A DNA stretch of 64,000 bases from an uncultured Bacilli bacterium (GCA_934149105.1 CAKPDP010000005.1:1-64000); one strand, 5' to 3'; numbered from the stretch's first letter, positions 35,538 through 44,281 are shown. The notes: generated by a model from the letters alone, not told the origin. Numbers and translations: made by a program.

Positions 35538-36431
35538 ATGGAAATAATATTAGTAGGTTTTATAATCCTCTTTATAGTAATGTATAGAAATAATAATGGT
35601 ACTAGTGTCTATAAATTCTTTAGTGATACTTCTAAAGAACTATATGATCAATATGCCCCGTATTCCTATAAAGTAATGCATGATAAAATAAAAGAACTAG
35701 GATTAGAGTACACTAAAAAACAATATCTTATCCAAATTCTTATCTTTGCTTCCGTAGCGGGAATAGTAGGATATGTTTATTTCTATAGTATTATCGTAGC
35801 TATTGTCTATGCTTGTATTGCTGTAAGTATAATTCCTTATATAACATATCTAAGATGTAAAAGACAATATAGTGAATTTATCTTTGAACAAGTTCAAGTT
35901 TATACCACAAACACCATTATGGAATTTGCTACCACTCAAGCCTTCGTTAAATCCTTAGAAGGAGTAGTAGCTTCCGGTGTCCTAGAAGAACCAGTTCTAT
36001 CTGACGTTAAAACCATGATAGCTATGTCTTATGAAAATGGAGATGTTCAAGAATCCATTAATTATATGAATGCTAAATATCCTTTCTATATGGTAAAAAA
36101 TATGCATCAATTATTCTTACAAGTAACAAAAGAAGGTGCTAAAAATACAGGTGAAACCTTCGATAATATGTTAACTGATATAGATGCCTTAGTAGAAGGA
36201 GTATATCGTGATAGAGCCGATAGAAAACAATTTCATAGTCAATTTCTACTCTTTGGAGTTGCTCTTTATGGACTTGCCATGTTAATTCAATTATTAGTAG
36301 GTGTTGATAGTTACATAAGCATGATCGATAACATCTTTGTCGCAGGCATGTTACATGCAGTAGTTATAATAAATAGTTTATTTCTTCTCAAGGGAGAAAA
36401 ATTTTATAACGAGAATGTAGGTGCAGAATAA
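35538..36431 (+). CDS. tadB: TadB-like inner membrane protein
   Basis: 297 residues with hydrophobic segments near the N-terminus (2-15), centre (about 65-105) and C-terminus (about 230-290). Between them is a cytoplasmic GspF/T2SSF-type helical domain. This is the platform protein pattern of Tad systems. GTAGGTGAC precedes the ATG. It ends at the first base of the TadC-like gene's ATG region (1-base overlap), so both are co-translated. TadB is expected to bind the CpaF ATPase. Confidence 0.8.
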   Translation: MEIILVGFIILFIVMYRNNNGTSVYKFFSDTSKELYDQYAPYSYKVMHDKIKELGLEYTKKQYLIQILIFASVAGIVGYVYFYSIIVAIVYACIAVSIIPYITYLRCKRQYSEFIFEQVQVYTTNTIMEFATTQAFVKSLEGVVASGVLEEPVLSDVKTMIAMSYENGDVQESINYMNAKYPFYMVKNMHQLFLQVTKEGAKNTGETFDNMLTDIDALVEGVYRDRADRKQFHSQFLLFGVALYGLAMLIQLLVGVDSYISMIDNIFVAGMLHAVVIINSLFLLKGEKFYNENVGAE

Positions 36432-37228
36432 TGTATATAGAAATAATTTTAATAGCGGTAATTATCTTCTTTGTTCTAATTTATACTAATAAAATAAATG
36501 CTAAAGATGTCTTGAATGGAAGTTCTAACTTTGCCGATATCTTTAAAGAAAAAGATTATGAATTTCTTTTATTAGCCAAATATGGTGACAAAGTCTATGA
36601 TGCTGAAGAAGTATACATGAAAAGAATTAAATCAGCCATCCTAGCAATGATAGCAGGTTTTCTTCTTTATCTAAGTAATATGTCTACTATGTACTTAGTC
36701 TTAATCTTTGTCTTTGGTATCGTTGTCTTTAAGTATCCATATCTAAGCTTAAAGAACTATTATCGTCGTCATTTAAACGAAGTAGATGCCTTATTACCAT
36801 ATTTCTTAAAAGGATTAGAAGTATTAGTTCAACACTATACTGTTCCTGTCGCTTTAGCTAAATCTATAAGCGATGCTCCTGCTGTCTTTAGACCAGGACT
36901 TCAAGAATTATGTCAAAAAATTGAAGCTGGAGACTCAAGTATTGATCCTTATATGGAATTTGCAGAAAGATATCCTGTTAGAGATTCTATGCGTATGATG
37001 CGTTTATTATATAGATTAGGTCTAGGAGAACAAGAAAAGAAACAAGAACAATTAGTTGCTTTCTCTAAATCTGTTTCTAGCTTACAACAAAAAGCTCGTG
37101 AACAAAAATATAAAAATCGCTTAAATCAAATGGAAAGACTAACTATGTTAATGTTAGTCTGTACCGGAGCTGGCTCCATGGTACTATTATTGGTTTCGAT
37201 CTTAATGATGATGAGTAATATGTCGTAG
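36431..37228 (+). CDS. tadC: TadC-like inner membrane protein
   Basis: 265 residues; helices at about 2-18, 70-105 and 240-262 flank a GspF-like helical domain containing LNEVDALLPYFLKGLEVLVQ, a typical TadC stretch. It pairs with the preceding TadB-like protein, sharing one base with it. Together they form the pilus assembly platform. The pilin-like gene follows after 52 bases. Confidence 0.8.
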   Translation: MYIEIILIAVIIFFVLIYTNKINAKDVLNGSSNFADIFKEKDYEFLLLAKYGDKVYDAEEVYMKRIKSAILAMIAGFLLYLSNMSTMYLVLIFVFGIVVFKYPYLSLKNYYRRHLNEVDALLPYFLKGLEVLVQHYTVPVALAKSISDAPAVFRPGLQELCQKIEAGDSSIDPYMEFAERYPVRDSMRMMRLLYRLGLGEQEKKQEQLVAFSKSVSSLQQKAREQKYKNRLNQMERLTMLMLVCTGAGSMVLLLVSILMMMSNMS

Positions 37229-37280
37229 TTAAGTTTTGAAATATATATTTAATATAATTTATGAAGGGAGGAATATAACA

Positions 37281-37439
37281 ATGAAAGAAGCATCAGGTGA
37301 ATTAAGTATGGTTGTAATAACATTAATAGCAATAGTAGCAATCCTTGCATTGTGGAATTGGATGCAGCCAACACTAACTGACTGGGTTAAAGAAAAATTT
37401 GGTTGGATGCAAGAGCAAGAAAAGAACACAGTTGATTAA
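37281..37439 (+). CDS. small Flp pilin-like protein, 52 residues
   Basis: A short N-terminal leader (KEASG), a continuous hydrophobic helix (about 8-26) and a short hydrophilic tail give the layout of Flp-type pilins, and the gene sits exactly where flp would be expected. The processing site is atypical: Gly6-Glu7 could be the cleavage point, but the usual Glu at +5 is missing. AGGGAGG precedes ATG 37281. It is likely the major subunit of the Tad fibre; this rests mainly on context. Confidence 0.6.
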   Translation: MKEASGELSMVVITLIAIVAILALWNWMQPTLTDWVKEKFGWMQEQEKNTVD

Positions 37440-37460
37440 TTATAAAGAAGGTGAAAAATA

Positions 37461-37943
37461 ATGAGAGATGCATTTGGTGGTACATTTTTAATGTATATGA
37501 TATTGATCTTTGTAACCATCTACGTTACATTCTTAGCGGCAGCTTTAAAATATGTTCAAGCTTATCGTGTAAAAAATGAGATAATAAACTATATTGAACA
37601 ATATGAAGGCTTTAACGAAAATGTCAAAACTAAATTAGAAGGTGCCAACGGTGAAGGTGGTTATTTACAAGGAATATCATATAATGAAAAAAGTGCTATA
37701 ACTAATATCCAACACATAAATAATATTCCTACTAAAGAAGGAGAAAAATATTGTTCTGATTATGGTTATTGTGTCGAATTAAAATATTGCGATAGCAGTG
37801 ATAAAGACAATAAATGTACCAATCAAGGTTATTACAAAGTAACTGCATATATGGCATTAGATTTCACTAATATTCTTAGTTTTGCGGGACCTATAAAATT
37901 AGGTGTTTCCGGAGAAACAAGATTCGTTACTTTAGAATTCTAA
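37461..37943 (+). CDS. TadE/TadF-like minor pilin
   Basis: 160 residues with one N-terminal helix (about 9-30), then a polar ectodomain with four Cys (CSDYGYC, KYCDSSD, KCTNQG). This is the TadE/F pattern: short N-terminus, helix and Cys-containing domain. GAAGGTG precedes the ATG. It is the last gene of the Tad operon, followed by a strong terminator. Confidence 0.65.
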   Translation: MRDAFGGTFLMYMILIFVTIYVTFLAAALKYVQAYRVKNEIINYIEQYEGFNENVKTKLEGANGEGGYLQGISYNEKSAITNIQHINNIPTKEGEKYCSDYGYCVELKYCDSSDKDNKCTNQGYYKVTAYMALDFTNILSFAGPIKLGVSGETRFVTLEF

Positions 37944-37953
37944 ATTAATAAAT

Positions 37954-37988
37954 AAAGAACTTTAGTAGTAGTTGCTAAAGTTCTTTTG
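37954..37988 (+). terminator. terminator of the Tad operon
   Basis: AAAGAACTTTAG (37954-37965) pairs perfectly with CTAAAGTTCTTT (37975-37986), a 12-bp stem. It separates the Tad and T4SS gene groups. Confidence 0.9.
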
Positions 37989-38079
37989 CTAACTAAATAT
38001 ACTCTTAAGATAAATATTTACATATTTAGTAAATAATCAAAATATCATCTAAATAATAGAGTTTTTAATTCTATTATGC

Positions 38080-38085
38080 TAAAAT
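38080..38085 (+). promoter_or_regulatory. extended -10 before the pseudopilin/DUF gene
   Basis: TGC-TAAAAT, 30 bases before ATG 38115; no clear -35. Confidence 0.4.
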
Positions 38086-38114
38086 ATATTTAGATATAAA
38101 AGGAGGATATAATA

Positions 38115-39209
38115 ATGAGTGAGACCCTAAAACAATATAAAAAACCTTTACTTATTTTAATGGTAGTAATAATAGTTTTTGTAATAGTTTTATTATTCAT
38201 GTATGTATTTTCTAATAAGAAAACTAATTTATCTTATTCTGACTTAAAAAATACAATCTTAACTGCTGCTACTAATTATTGTGATAAAAATTGTTTTACT
38301 ATGACTGAAAATACTATAACCTTATCAACTTTAAGATTAAGTGATGAAGGATATATGAAACCCATAGCGGACTTAGCTAAAGATAATACTTCTTGTACTG
38401 GTGAAGTAACTATTACTAAAAGTATCTCTGGTTATAATTATATAACTAACTTAGATTGTGGTGACAAATATCAAGATAAAACTATCGATGAAAAAATAGA
38501 ACAAGATAATCCTGTTGATACTGCTAATTTATTTCAGATAGGTAACAAATTAGTATTCAAAGGCGATTATCCTAATAACTATCTTCAATTAGGAGACACC
38601 TTATTTAGAATAGTAAATATTAATGAAGATAAAACTATAACTTTAACACTTGCTAATTATGATAGAGAAACAACCTCAGTTTGGGATGATCGTTATAATA
38701 GTAGTGTTAATAAAACCGTTGGAATTAATAATTATTCTTTAAGCAGAGCCAAAGAACATTTACAAGAACTTCTTACTACTACTTATAAAACAACTATTAA
38801 TAATAAAGCCCTAGCTAGAGATTATTGTATTGGAACTAGAGATGCTAATGATACTAACAATAATTATCCAGAATGTTCTAGTACTATTAATGATTATATA
38901 TCTTTATTAACTACAACCGATATAATAAATGCTAGTAATGATTCTAATTGTAATTCAATTGCTAATTCTGCTAGTTGTCAAAACTATAACTATTTAATGG
39001 ATTATAATGCTTATTGGTTAATGACTACAGTTAAAGATACAACCGAAAAAATTTATTCTGTATCAACTGAACAATTAAATTTAACATATGCTAATAACCG
39101 ATTATCTTTAAGATTTGTTATAACCATATCTGGAAATGAAATATATAAGTCTGGAACAGGAACTGAAACCGATCCATATATTTTAGAAACCAACACCACC
39201 AATAATTGA
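38115..39209 (+). CDS. membrane protein with pilin-like head and repeat ectodomain (A)
   Basis: 364 residues. After a membrane helix (about 11-31) comes a pseudopilin-like Cys-containing part (about 40-118; SDLKNTILTAATNYC, then LRLSDEGYMKPI and DLDCGD-like features). A second domain (about 135-355) ends in SGTGTETDPYILE. That domain occurs twice in the protein at 52652. It resembles DUF6273-type ectodomains of Firmicutes surface proteins. AGGAGG precedes the ATG. It stands between the Tad and T4SS groups with its own promoter. Function unknown; it may be a minor pilus subunit. Confidence 0.6.
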   Translation: MSETLKQYKKPLLILMVVIIVFVIVLLFMYVFSNKKTNLSYSDLKNTILTAATNYCDKNCFTMTENTITLSTLRLSDEGYMKPIADLAKDNTSCTGEVTITKSISGYNYITNLDCGDKYQDKTIDEKIEQDNPVDTANLFQIGNKLVFKGDYPNNYLQLGDTLFRIVNINEDKTITLTLANYDRETTSVWDDRYNSSVNKTVGINNYSLSRAKEHLQELLTTTYKTTINNKALARDYCIGTRDANDTNNNYPECSSTINDYISLLTTTDIINASNDSNCNSIANSASCQNYNYLMDYNAYWLMTTVKDTTEKIYSVSTEQLNLTYANNRLSLRFVITISGNEIYKSGTGTETDPYILETNTTNN

Positions 39210-39234
39210 CAAATATATTAAAATATAGTATATT
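39206..39234 (+). promoter_or_regulatory. strong promoter of VirB2-like gene 1
   Basis: TTGACA (39206-39211), 17 bases, TATATT (39229-39234). It overlaps the stop codon of the preceding gene. Confidence 0.8.
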
Positions 39235-39258
39235 TAATACAAGAAAAGGAGAGATAAT

Positions 39259-39609
39259 ATGATGTATTTTTTAGAAACAGATGTAAGTGCATTCTGTCAA
39301 GATTTAGCACCAATATTAAAATTAATTAAAAATGGATTAATTCCTATTTTACAAATTGGTATTCCAATTATATTAATTGTTTTAGGAATGATCGATTTAG
39401 GAAAAGCTGTAATGGCAGGTAAAGAAGATGAAATGAAGAAAGCTCAATCGGCTTTATTAAAAAGATGTATTTATGCTGTTGCAGTATTCTTTGTCGTTAC
39501 TATAGTAACCTTAATATTCAATTTATTTGCAACATCTGGAGCAACTAAAGGTGATAACAAAATTGAAGGAACTGCAAGTTGGAGTCAATGCTGGAATTAT
39601 ATCGATTAA
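39259..39609 (+). CDS. VirB2/TrbC-like pilin protein 1
   Basis: 116 residues with two membrane helices (about 26-48 and 70-92) joined by a charged loop GKAVMAGKEDEMKKAQ, the usual VirB2/TrbC-like layout of Gram-positive and mycoplasmal conjugation systems. There is no cleavable signal peptide. The C-terminal tail has one Cys and several Trp. AAAGGAGAG precedes ATGATG. It has a private promoter and terminator. The helical core is nearly identical to that of the next gene. It is likely a channel or pilus subunit of the T4SS. Confidence 0.7.
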   Translation: MMYFLETDVSAFCQDLAPILKLIKNGLIPILQIGIPIILIVLGMIDLGKAVMAGKEDEMKKAQSALLKRCIYAVAVFFVVTIVTLIFNLFATSGATKGDNKIEGTASWSQCWNYID

Positions 39610-39610
39610 T

Positions 39611-39643
39611 AAAGAACAAATTTTTCAGAAAATTTGTTCTTTT
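39611..39643 (+). terminator. terminator of VirB2-like gene 1
   Basis: AAAGAACAAATTTT pairs with AAAATTTGTTCTTT around TCAG (14-bp stem), followed by T. Confidence 0.9.
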
Positions 39644-39667
39644 GCTATTTATAATAAAAATATTTCT

Positions 39668-39695
39668 TTGTAACTATAAGTATTTATGATATAAT
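39668..39695 (+). promoter_or_regulatory. promoter of VirB2-like gene 2
   Basis: TTGTAA (39668-39673), 16 bases, TATAAT (39690-39695), 42 bases before ATG 39738. Confidence 0.55.
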
Positions 39696-39737
39696 TTACT
39701 TATAACAAATTATACATTAAGAAGGTGACGTACTATT

Positions 39738-40385
39738 ATGTTTAAAAAAATTATATCAAGCCTTACATTAGTAGTAATAAGTATCTTTATTATACCTAGT
39801 GCAGTTTCGGCTAAAGAATATACCTTAACCATAGATGCTAATGGTGGAAAGATATATTCAGATGGTAGTAGCGAAGGGACAAGTACTATTACTAAAACAG
39901 GAGAAGTAGGAAAAAGAATAGAATTACCAGGAACTGCTGAAGTAAAAAAAGATGGAGATACAACGATATATGCTTGTTGGAAAAATACTGATGATTTAAC
40001 TAAAAATCAGAAAACATATGAATCTGATCTCACACCAAGTTCTGGAGCTAAATGTACAGATGAATGTAATGAAATAGCCCCTGCTATTAGAATTGTCAAA
40101 ATAGGGCTAATTCCTATCATTCAAATATTAATACCTATAGCCTTAATAGTAATGGGCATGATAGACTTTGCTAAAGCTATGATGGCTCAACGTGACGACG
40201 AAATGAAAAAAGCCCAAGGAATGTTTATTAAACGTTGTCTTTATGCTGTAGCAGTATTCTTTGTTGTAACCATAGTAACTTTAATATTTCATTTATTTAG
40301 TAGTGCTGAGACAGGAATAGAGGGTGCAGATGATTGGCTAAGTTGTTGGAAAGTTGTTGGTTTAAATGATGACTGTACTAAATAA
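39738..40385 (+). CDS. VirB2-like protein 2 with InlB-type repeat
   Basis: 215 residues. Signal peptide (about 1-25, ending VSA), then an InlB B-repeat/Listeria-Bacteroides-like unit (about 27-80: YTLTIDANGG ... YACWK), a Cys-containing linker and a VirB2-like two-helix module (about 115-190). The module is almost the same as in gene 1, including DEMKKAQ and the KRCLYAVAVFFVVTIVTLIF-like second helix. The fusion of an adhesion-type repeat to a conjugation pilin module is unusual. AAGGTGACG precedes the ATG. It has its own promoter and terminator. Confidence 0.7.
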   Translation: MFKKIISSLTLVVISIFIIPSAVSAKEYTLTIDANGGKIYSDGSSEGTSTITKTGEVGKRIELPGTAEVKKDGDTTIYACWKNTDDLTKNQKTYESDLTPSSGAKCTDECNEIAPAIRIVKIGLIPIIQILIPIALIVMGMIDFAKAMMAQRDDEMKKAQGMFIKRCLYAVAVFFVVTIVTLIFHLFSSAETGIEGADDWLSCWKVVGLNDDCTK

Positions 40386-40398
40386 TTAAAGATACTTT

Positions 40399-40430
40399 GA
40401 GAAGCTTATTGAAGCTTCTCTTTACTTTTT
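40399..40430 (+). terminator. terminator of VirB2-like gene 2
   Basis: GAGAAGCTT-ATTG-AAGCTTCTC, a perfect 9-bp stem followed by a T-rich tract. Confidence 0.9.
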
Positions 40431-40483
40431 ACTTAAAAATTACTATTTAATTAAAATAAATACTTTTTAATAAATTTTATTTA

Positions 40484-40492
40484 TGCTATAAT
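40484..40492 (+). promoter_or_regulatory. extended -10 of VirB2-like gene 3
   Basis: TGC-TATAAT (hexamer 40487-40492), 54 bases before ATG 40546. Confidence 0.6.
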
Positions 40493-40545
40493 TAAAGTGA
40501 ATAATTTTATTTATTTTTAAATAAATGATTTAGAAGGTGAACTTA

Positions 40546-41466
40546 ATGGACGTAAAAAAAATTAAGAAACTATTGTTTATTTTAATAGTATCAATAATAT
40601 CTTTTAATATAGAAACTGTAAATGCTGAAAACACAGAAAGTGTCTGTAAGGCTAATACTAATACTGACTATGAAAAAATTTGTTTGTATCATACAGTTGG
40701 TGAAGAAAATGTTAGTTTAGTGACCTATATTGGCGACAATTCTTTTGTTGTTAAAGCAGACAACAGCAATATAAATGACTCCGAACTTTCGTCAATGTTA
40801 CCAGCAGAATTAACTGTTAATAATACCAAGGGCGCAAATAATGCTAATTTATATATAAGTGTTTTGACAACTATTCCATCTGATTACAAACTTTGCCCAC
40901 CAATAATCAAATTATATTATGCAACATATTCAATTTCAAGTGCAGGTTATGGAGGAACATCGTCTAGATATAAATCATATCTTTTCGGGATTGCTGATCC
41001 TAATGGCATGGCTATTGATTTTCCAATCATAAAACAATATCAGGAAAATAACGCAGCTTATTCTACAAAAGAGTTGTTTTATTTAAGTGACAATGGTGGA
41101 GTAAGAGATGCTAAAACTTGCAAGGTAGTAGATCAAAATGCTTTCCCTTCGGCCGATGATTTTGATTCTGAAGATTGTTCTCAACTTATTGATGAAGAGT
41201 TAATGGGAATGATTAATAAGGTGTTAAAATACATAAGGATAATAGTTCCTATTTTAGTAATAGTGTTAGGAATGGTTGATTTTGGAAGAGCTGTTTTAGC
41301 TGGTAAAGAAGACGGAATGAAGAAAGCTCAAGCTACATTCATTAAAAGAATTATAATAGGTGTTGCAATATTTTTGTTGCCAACTCTAATAAATTTAGTA
41401 CTAAATTTAGCAAATACTGTTTGGAAAAATGGACTATTTAATAACAGTAATTGTGGAATAAAGTAG
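40546..41466 (+). CDS. VirB2-like protein 3 with unique ectodomain
   Basis: 306 residues. Signal peptide (about 5-25, ending VNA), an extracellular domain of about 190 residues with five Cys, then a VirB2-like two-helix module (about 225-295) with DFGRAVLAGKEDGMKKAQ. The module is clearly related to but more diverged than those of genes 1 and 2. AGAAGGTG precedes ATG 40546; a GTG nine bases upstream is in frame but inside the ribosome site. Unlike genes 1 and 2 it is followed without a terminator by the VirB6-like gene, so it heads the main T4SS operon. Confidence 0.65.
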   Translation: MDVKKIKKLLFILIVSIISFNIETVNAENTESVCKANTNTDYEKICLYHTVGEENVSLVTYIGDNSFVVKADNSNINDSELSSMLPAELTVNNTKGANNANLYISVLTTIPSDYKLCPPIIKLYYATYSISSAGYGGTSSRYKSYLFGIADPNGMAIDFPIIKQYQENNAAYSTKELFYLSDNGGVRDAKTCKVVDQNAFPSADDFDSEDCSQLIDEELMGMINKVLKYIRIIVPILVIVLGMVDFGRAVLAGKEDGMKKAQATFIKRIIIGVAIFLLPTLINLVLNLANTVWKNGLFNNSNCGIK

Positions 41467-41488
41467 ATAAGAAAGGAGAAAGATTCTT

Positions 41489-43402
41489 ATGATGTTCTTA
41501 TTTCAACTTGTACCATCTGAAAAAAATGCTACATCTGTAGTGCTTGATGCACTTAGAGCATTATGTTTATGGGTATGTAGATTTGTGTATAAATTAATTG
41601 CATTTTTTTATGAACTATTCATGAATATGACGCAAATAGAAATATTACAACAACCAGAGATAGAAAAGTTATATAAAAGAGTAACAATATTACTAGGCTT
41701 AATAATGCTGTTTGTATCGATTTTCTTTTTACTTAAAATGTTATTGAACCCTGATAAAATAAACGATAAAGAACAAGGCATGGGAAGTCTTGTGAAAAGA
41801 ATAATAATTGTAATTTTAATGTTGGGATTTGTCCCAAGCATATTTACTATGGCTAACGAATTACAAAAAAAAGTTATAACAAGTGATATTATACCCAAAA
41901 TATTACTTGGAAAAACATTTGCTGCAGGAGGAGATTCTTCCAACACCAGTACTTTTGCCCAAAATTACGGTAGAAGATTATCAGCAAATTTGTTTACAAC
42001 ATTTTATTACAAAAACGAAGACATAATTAGTGAAGATGATGAATGTACAGCTTATGATTTTATTGAACAAGAAATGGCAACGTATGGAACTATAGAAACA
42101 GCAGTAAGTTGTGTCAACAATAAAGGAACAGCTAAAGGTGAAATGGGCGGAGCTAACACCAAGGCCTATGTCATAGAATATGATTCTTTAGGCTCGGTTT
42201 TTGTAGGAATAGCAGTTTTATGGATGATAATAGTCTACACCATAAATGTTGGTGTAAGAATTATTCAATTTACTTTCTTGCAAGTTATTGCTCCAATACC
42301 CATCATATCTTATGTTTATCCACAAAAAGATGGAATGTTCCAAAAATGGGTAAGACAATCCATAACAACTTATCTAGATCTATTTATTAGATTAGGTGTT
42401 ATCTATTTTGTATTTTATTTAACCGATTTAATATTTAATCATAGTTTACTTGATAATCTTAGTGAAACTAATACTAGATGGATACAAATAATATTAATAT
42501 TAGCTTTACTAGTATTTGCAAAACGCCTTCCAAAATTACTACAAGAAATGGCAGGAAAACCAAATGCTGCAAGTTTAGGCTTTGGAGTTTCTGGCTCAAA
42601 TGGAGCTGCTGGAGTTCTAATGGGAGCAGCATCTGTTGGTGCAATGGGATTCTTAGGTAGTACTGGTGCCGCAAGATTTACAGGTCTAGCAAAAGGATTA
42701 GTTACCGGTGGACTAGCAGGAGCATCAGGCGGCAATTATAATCAAAATATGCGTCCAGTAAAAGATAAAATGCGCAGATCAAATGAAACAGATGAGTGGT
42801 TGAAGATGCAAGGATATAGGGGGCTTAATAGATATTACCAGCGAGCAGTTATGGCTTCAGGTGGTATTCCTAAAGGAAGACGTTTAGAGCAGCAAGCCCT
42901 TCTGGATAAAGAATTCAAAGCCCAATTACAAGATGATGATCGTGTTAAACCATTTACAACTGCAAAGACACAGTTCTTTACATATAGTGGCCGCTATGAA
43001 CAATTTATGAGCGATTTGGGCGGTGGTCTATATGGAATAATGGGAGCTGATGGACAGGTAAAATTAACCTATGATTCTCAAAGCGGTATAAGTTATGATG
43101 AAGATGGTAACGTAATTAATAAAAATGATTTATATACAGCACTTGATAAGATGGAAAAAAGAAAAATGGAAGTTGTTGCCAATGATAAAAATGAAAGAGG
43201 CGTACAAGCTGCTAGAAGAGCTATGACAAGAGCCCAAAGATACACCCCTGGCAGAAAAAGAGCTTACATTCAAGATCTTGCTGATAAAATCACCCGTAAA
43301 GACTTTAAGTACGGCAGATTTAATACGAATAGAAAGAATACCCTTGGTAGCAAGAGTATAAATCCTGGACCATTTGGTAGTGGCAGAGGACCAGGTATTT
43401 AG
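41489..43402 (+). CDS. VirB6/TrbL-like polytopic T4SS protein
   Basis: 637 residues. About six membrane helices in residues 20-350 flank an extracellular section (about 140-240). Then comes a Gly/Ala-rich stretch (about 360-415, GAAGVLMGAASVGAMG) and a basic hydrophilic C-terminus of about 220 residues with many Arg/Lys. This matches TrbL/VirB6-type channel proteins of Gram-positive and mycoplasmal ICEs. GAAAGGAGAAAG precedes ATGATG. The PrgI-like and VirB4 genes follow, which is the standard order. Confidence 0.75.
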   Translation: MMFLFQLVPSEKNATSVVLDALRALCLWVCRFVYKLIAFFYELFMNMTQIEILQQPEIEKLYKRVTILLGLIMLFVSIFFLLKMLLNPDKINDKEQGMGSLVKRIIIVILMLGFVPSIFTMANELQKKVITSDIIPKILLGKTFAAGGDSSNTSTFAQNYGRRLSANLFTTFYYKNEDIISEDDECTAYDFIEQEMATYGTIETAVSCVNNKGTAKGEMGGANTKAYVIEYDSLGSVFVGIAVLWMIIVYTINVGVRIIQFTFLQVIAPIPIISYVYPQKDGMFQKWVRQSITTYLDLFIRLGVIYFVFYLTDLIFNHSLLDNLSETNTRWIQIILILALLVFAKRLPKLLQEMAGKPNAASLGFGVSGSNGAAGVLMGAASVGAMGFLGSTGAARFTGLAKGLVTGGLAGASGGNYNQNMRPVKDKMRRSNETDEWLKMQGYRGLNRYYQRAVMASGGIPKGRRLEQQALLDKEFKAQLQDDDRVKPFTTAKTQFFTYSGRYEQFMSDLGGGLYGIMGADGQVKLTYDSQSGISYDEDGNVINKNDLYTALDKMEKRKMEVVANDKNERGVQAARRAMTRAQRYTPGRKRAYIQDLADKITRKDFKYGRFNTNRKNTLGSKSINPGPFGSGRGPGI

Positions 43403-43422
43403 AAAAAAGGAGTTGAGAATAA

Positions 43423-43746
43423 ATGAATGGATATTTAATTCCAGCTAATTCTAAAAAGGGAACATTAATATTAAACCTCTTCAGGGGCGTTGATTTAATA
43501 ATCTTTGGAACAGGTATATTCATAAGCTTACTAGCATTGATGTTTGTGCCAACAACCAATGTTGTAGCCATAATAATATGCTTGTTACCAGCCTTAATAA
43601 CAGGATTTTTAGTAATTCCAATTCCTAATTATCACAATGTATTATGTGCTATACAAAGTATTATAAAATTTTATACAAATAGAAGAAGATATTATTGGAA
43701 AGGTTGGTGTGCATATGAGCAAATTATCAAAAACAATGGAAAGTAG
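43423..43746 (+). CDS. PrgI/VirB3-like membrane protein
   Basis: 107 residues with two adjacent membrane helices (about 22-60), typical of the PrgI family that corresponds to VirB3 and always precedes VirB4 in Gram-positive T4SSs. AAAGGAGTTG precedes the ATG. The end of the gene overlaps the next frame by 32 bases, indicating tight coupling. It is expected to anchor the VirB4 ATPase to the membrane. Confidence 0.75.
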   Translation: MNGYLIPANSKKGTLILNLFRGVDLIIFGTGIFISLLALMFVPTTNVVAIIICLLPALITGFLVIPIPNYHNVLCAIQSIIKFYTNRRRYYWKGWCAYEQIIKNNGK

Positions 43747-44281
43747 TGGTTTTACCGAAGATTGGATTCCTATAAAAGGAATAAGCAATGGAGCCATAGT
43801 ATTAAATAATAAATACTTAGTAACAGGAGTAAAAATAAAGCCTCGAAATATCTTTATTTTAGATTTTATTTCTCAAGATAATGTTATTATAGGTTTAAAA
43901 AATTTATATAATTCTATTAATTTTGAATTCTGGTTAATAAGTGCTGATAGACCGGTAGATATTTCAAGTTATCTTGCTAATTTACAACTATTATATAGTC
44001 AAGTTCAAGAACCAGAAATGAAAAAGTTAATAATGCAAGATATCAATAAAGCCGAAGGTTTTATTGATAACAATGTAACCGATACTGAGTACTATATTTT
44101 ATTTAGAGAGAAAAATCCAGAAGAAATAAATAAAAAATTGCGAACAATTATGACTGGACTTGCCAATTGTGGACTAGAATCTGCTCAAACGTCAAATGAT
44201 GATTTAAGAGTAATTTTAGATAATTTCTTAAACGGGGGAGTAAAAACAGAGTTTAGGACGGTGATGAGTGATGTTATTTAA
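43715..44281 (+). CDS. VirB4 N-terminal domain protein (split gene, part 1)
   Basis: 188-residue soluble protein matching the N-terminal segment of TraE/VirB4 ATPases: starting in FTEDWIPIKGI, then a ferredoxin-like domain with VTDTEYYILFRE. In most systems this is fused to the ATPase. Here it stops at TAA and the ATPase continues in the overlapping next frame. ATG 43715 is the likely start, inside the PrgI-like gene. It may be a stable separate subunit, a frameshift mutation or a programmed frameshift; the overlap with a fresh ATG and ribosome-like GGACGGTG favours separate translation. Confidence 0.7.
   Translation: MSKLSKTMESSGFTEDWIPIKGISNGAIVLNNKYLVTGVKIKPRNIFILDFISQDNVIIGLKNLYNSINFEFWLISADRPVDISSYLANLQLLYSQVQEPEMKKLIMQDINKAEGFIDNNVTDTEYYILFREKNPEEINKKLRTIMTGLANCGLESAQTSNDDLRVILDNFLNGGVKTEFRTVMSDVI

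Noticed and set aside
42439..42735. Minus-strand ORF opposite the VirB6-like gene
   Set aside because: It is a shadow of the Gly/Ala-rich coding region, rich in Pro/Ala on the other strand, with no ribosome site.
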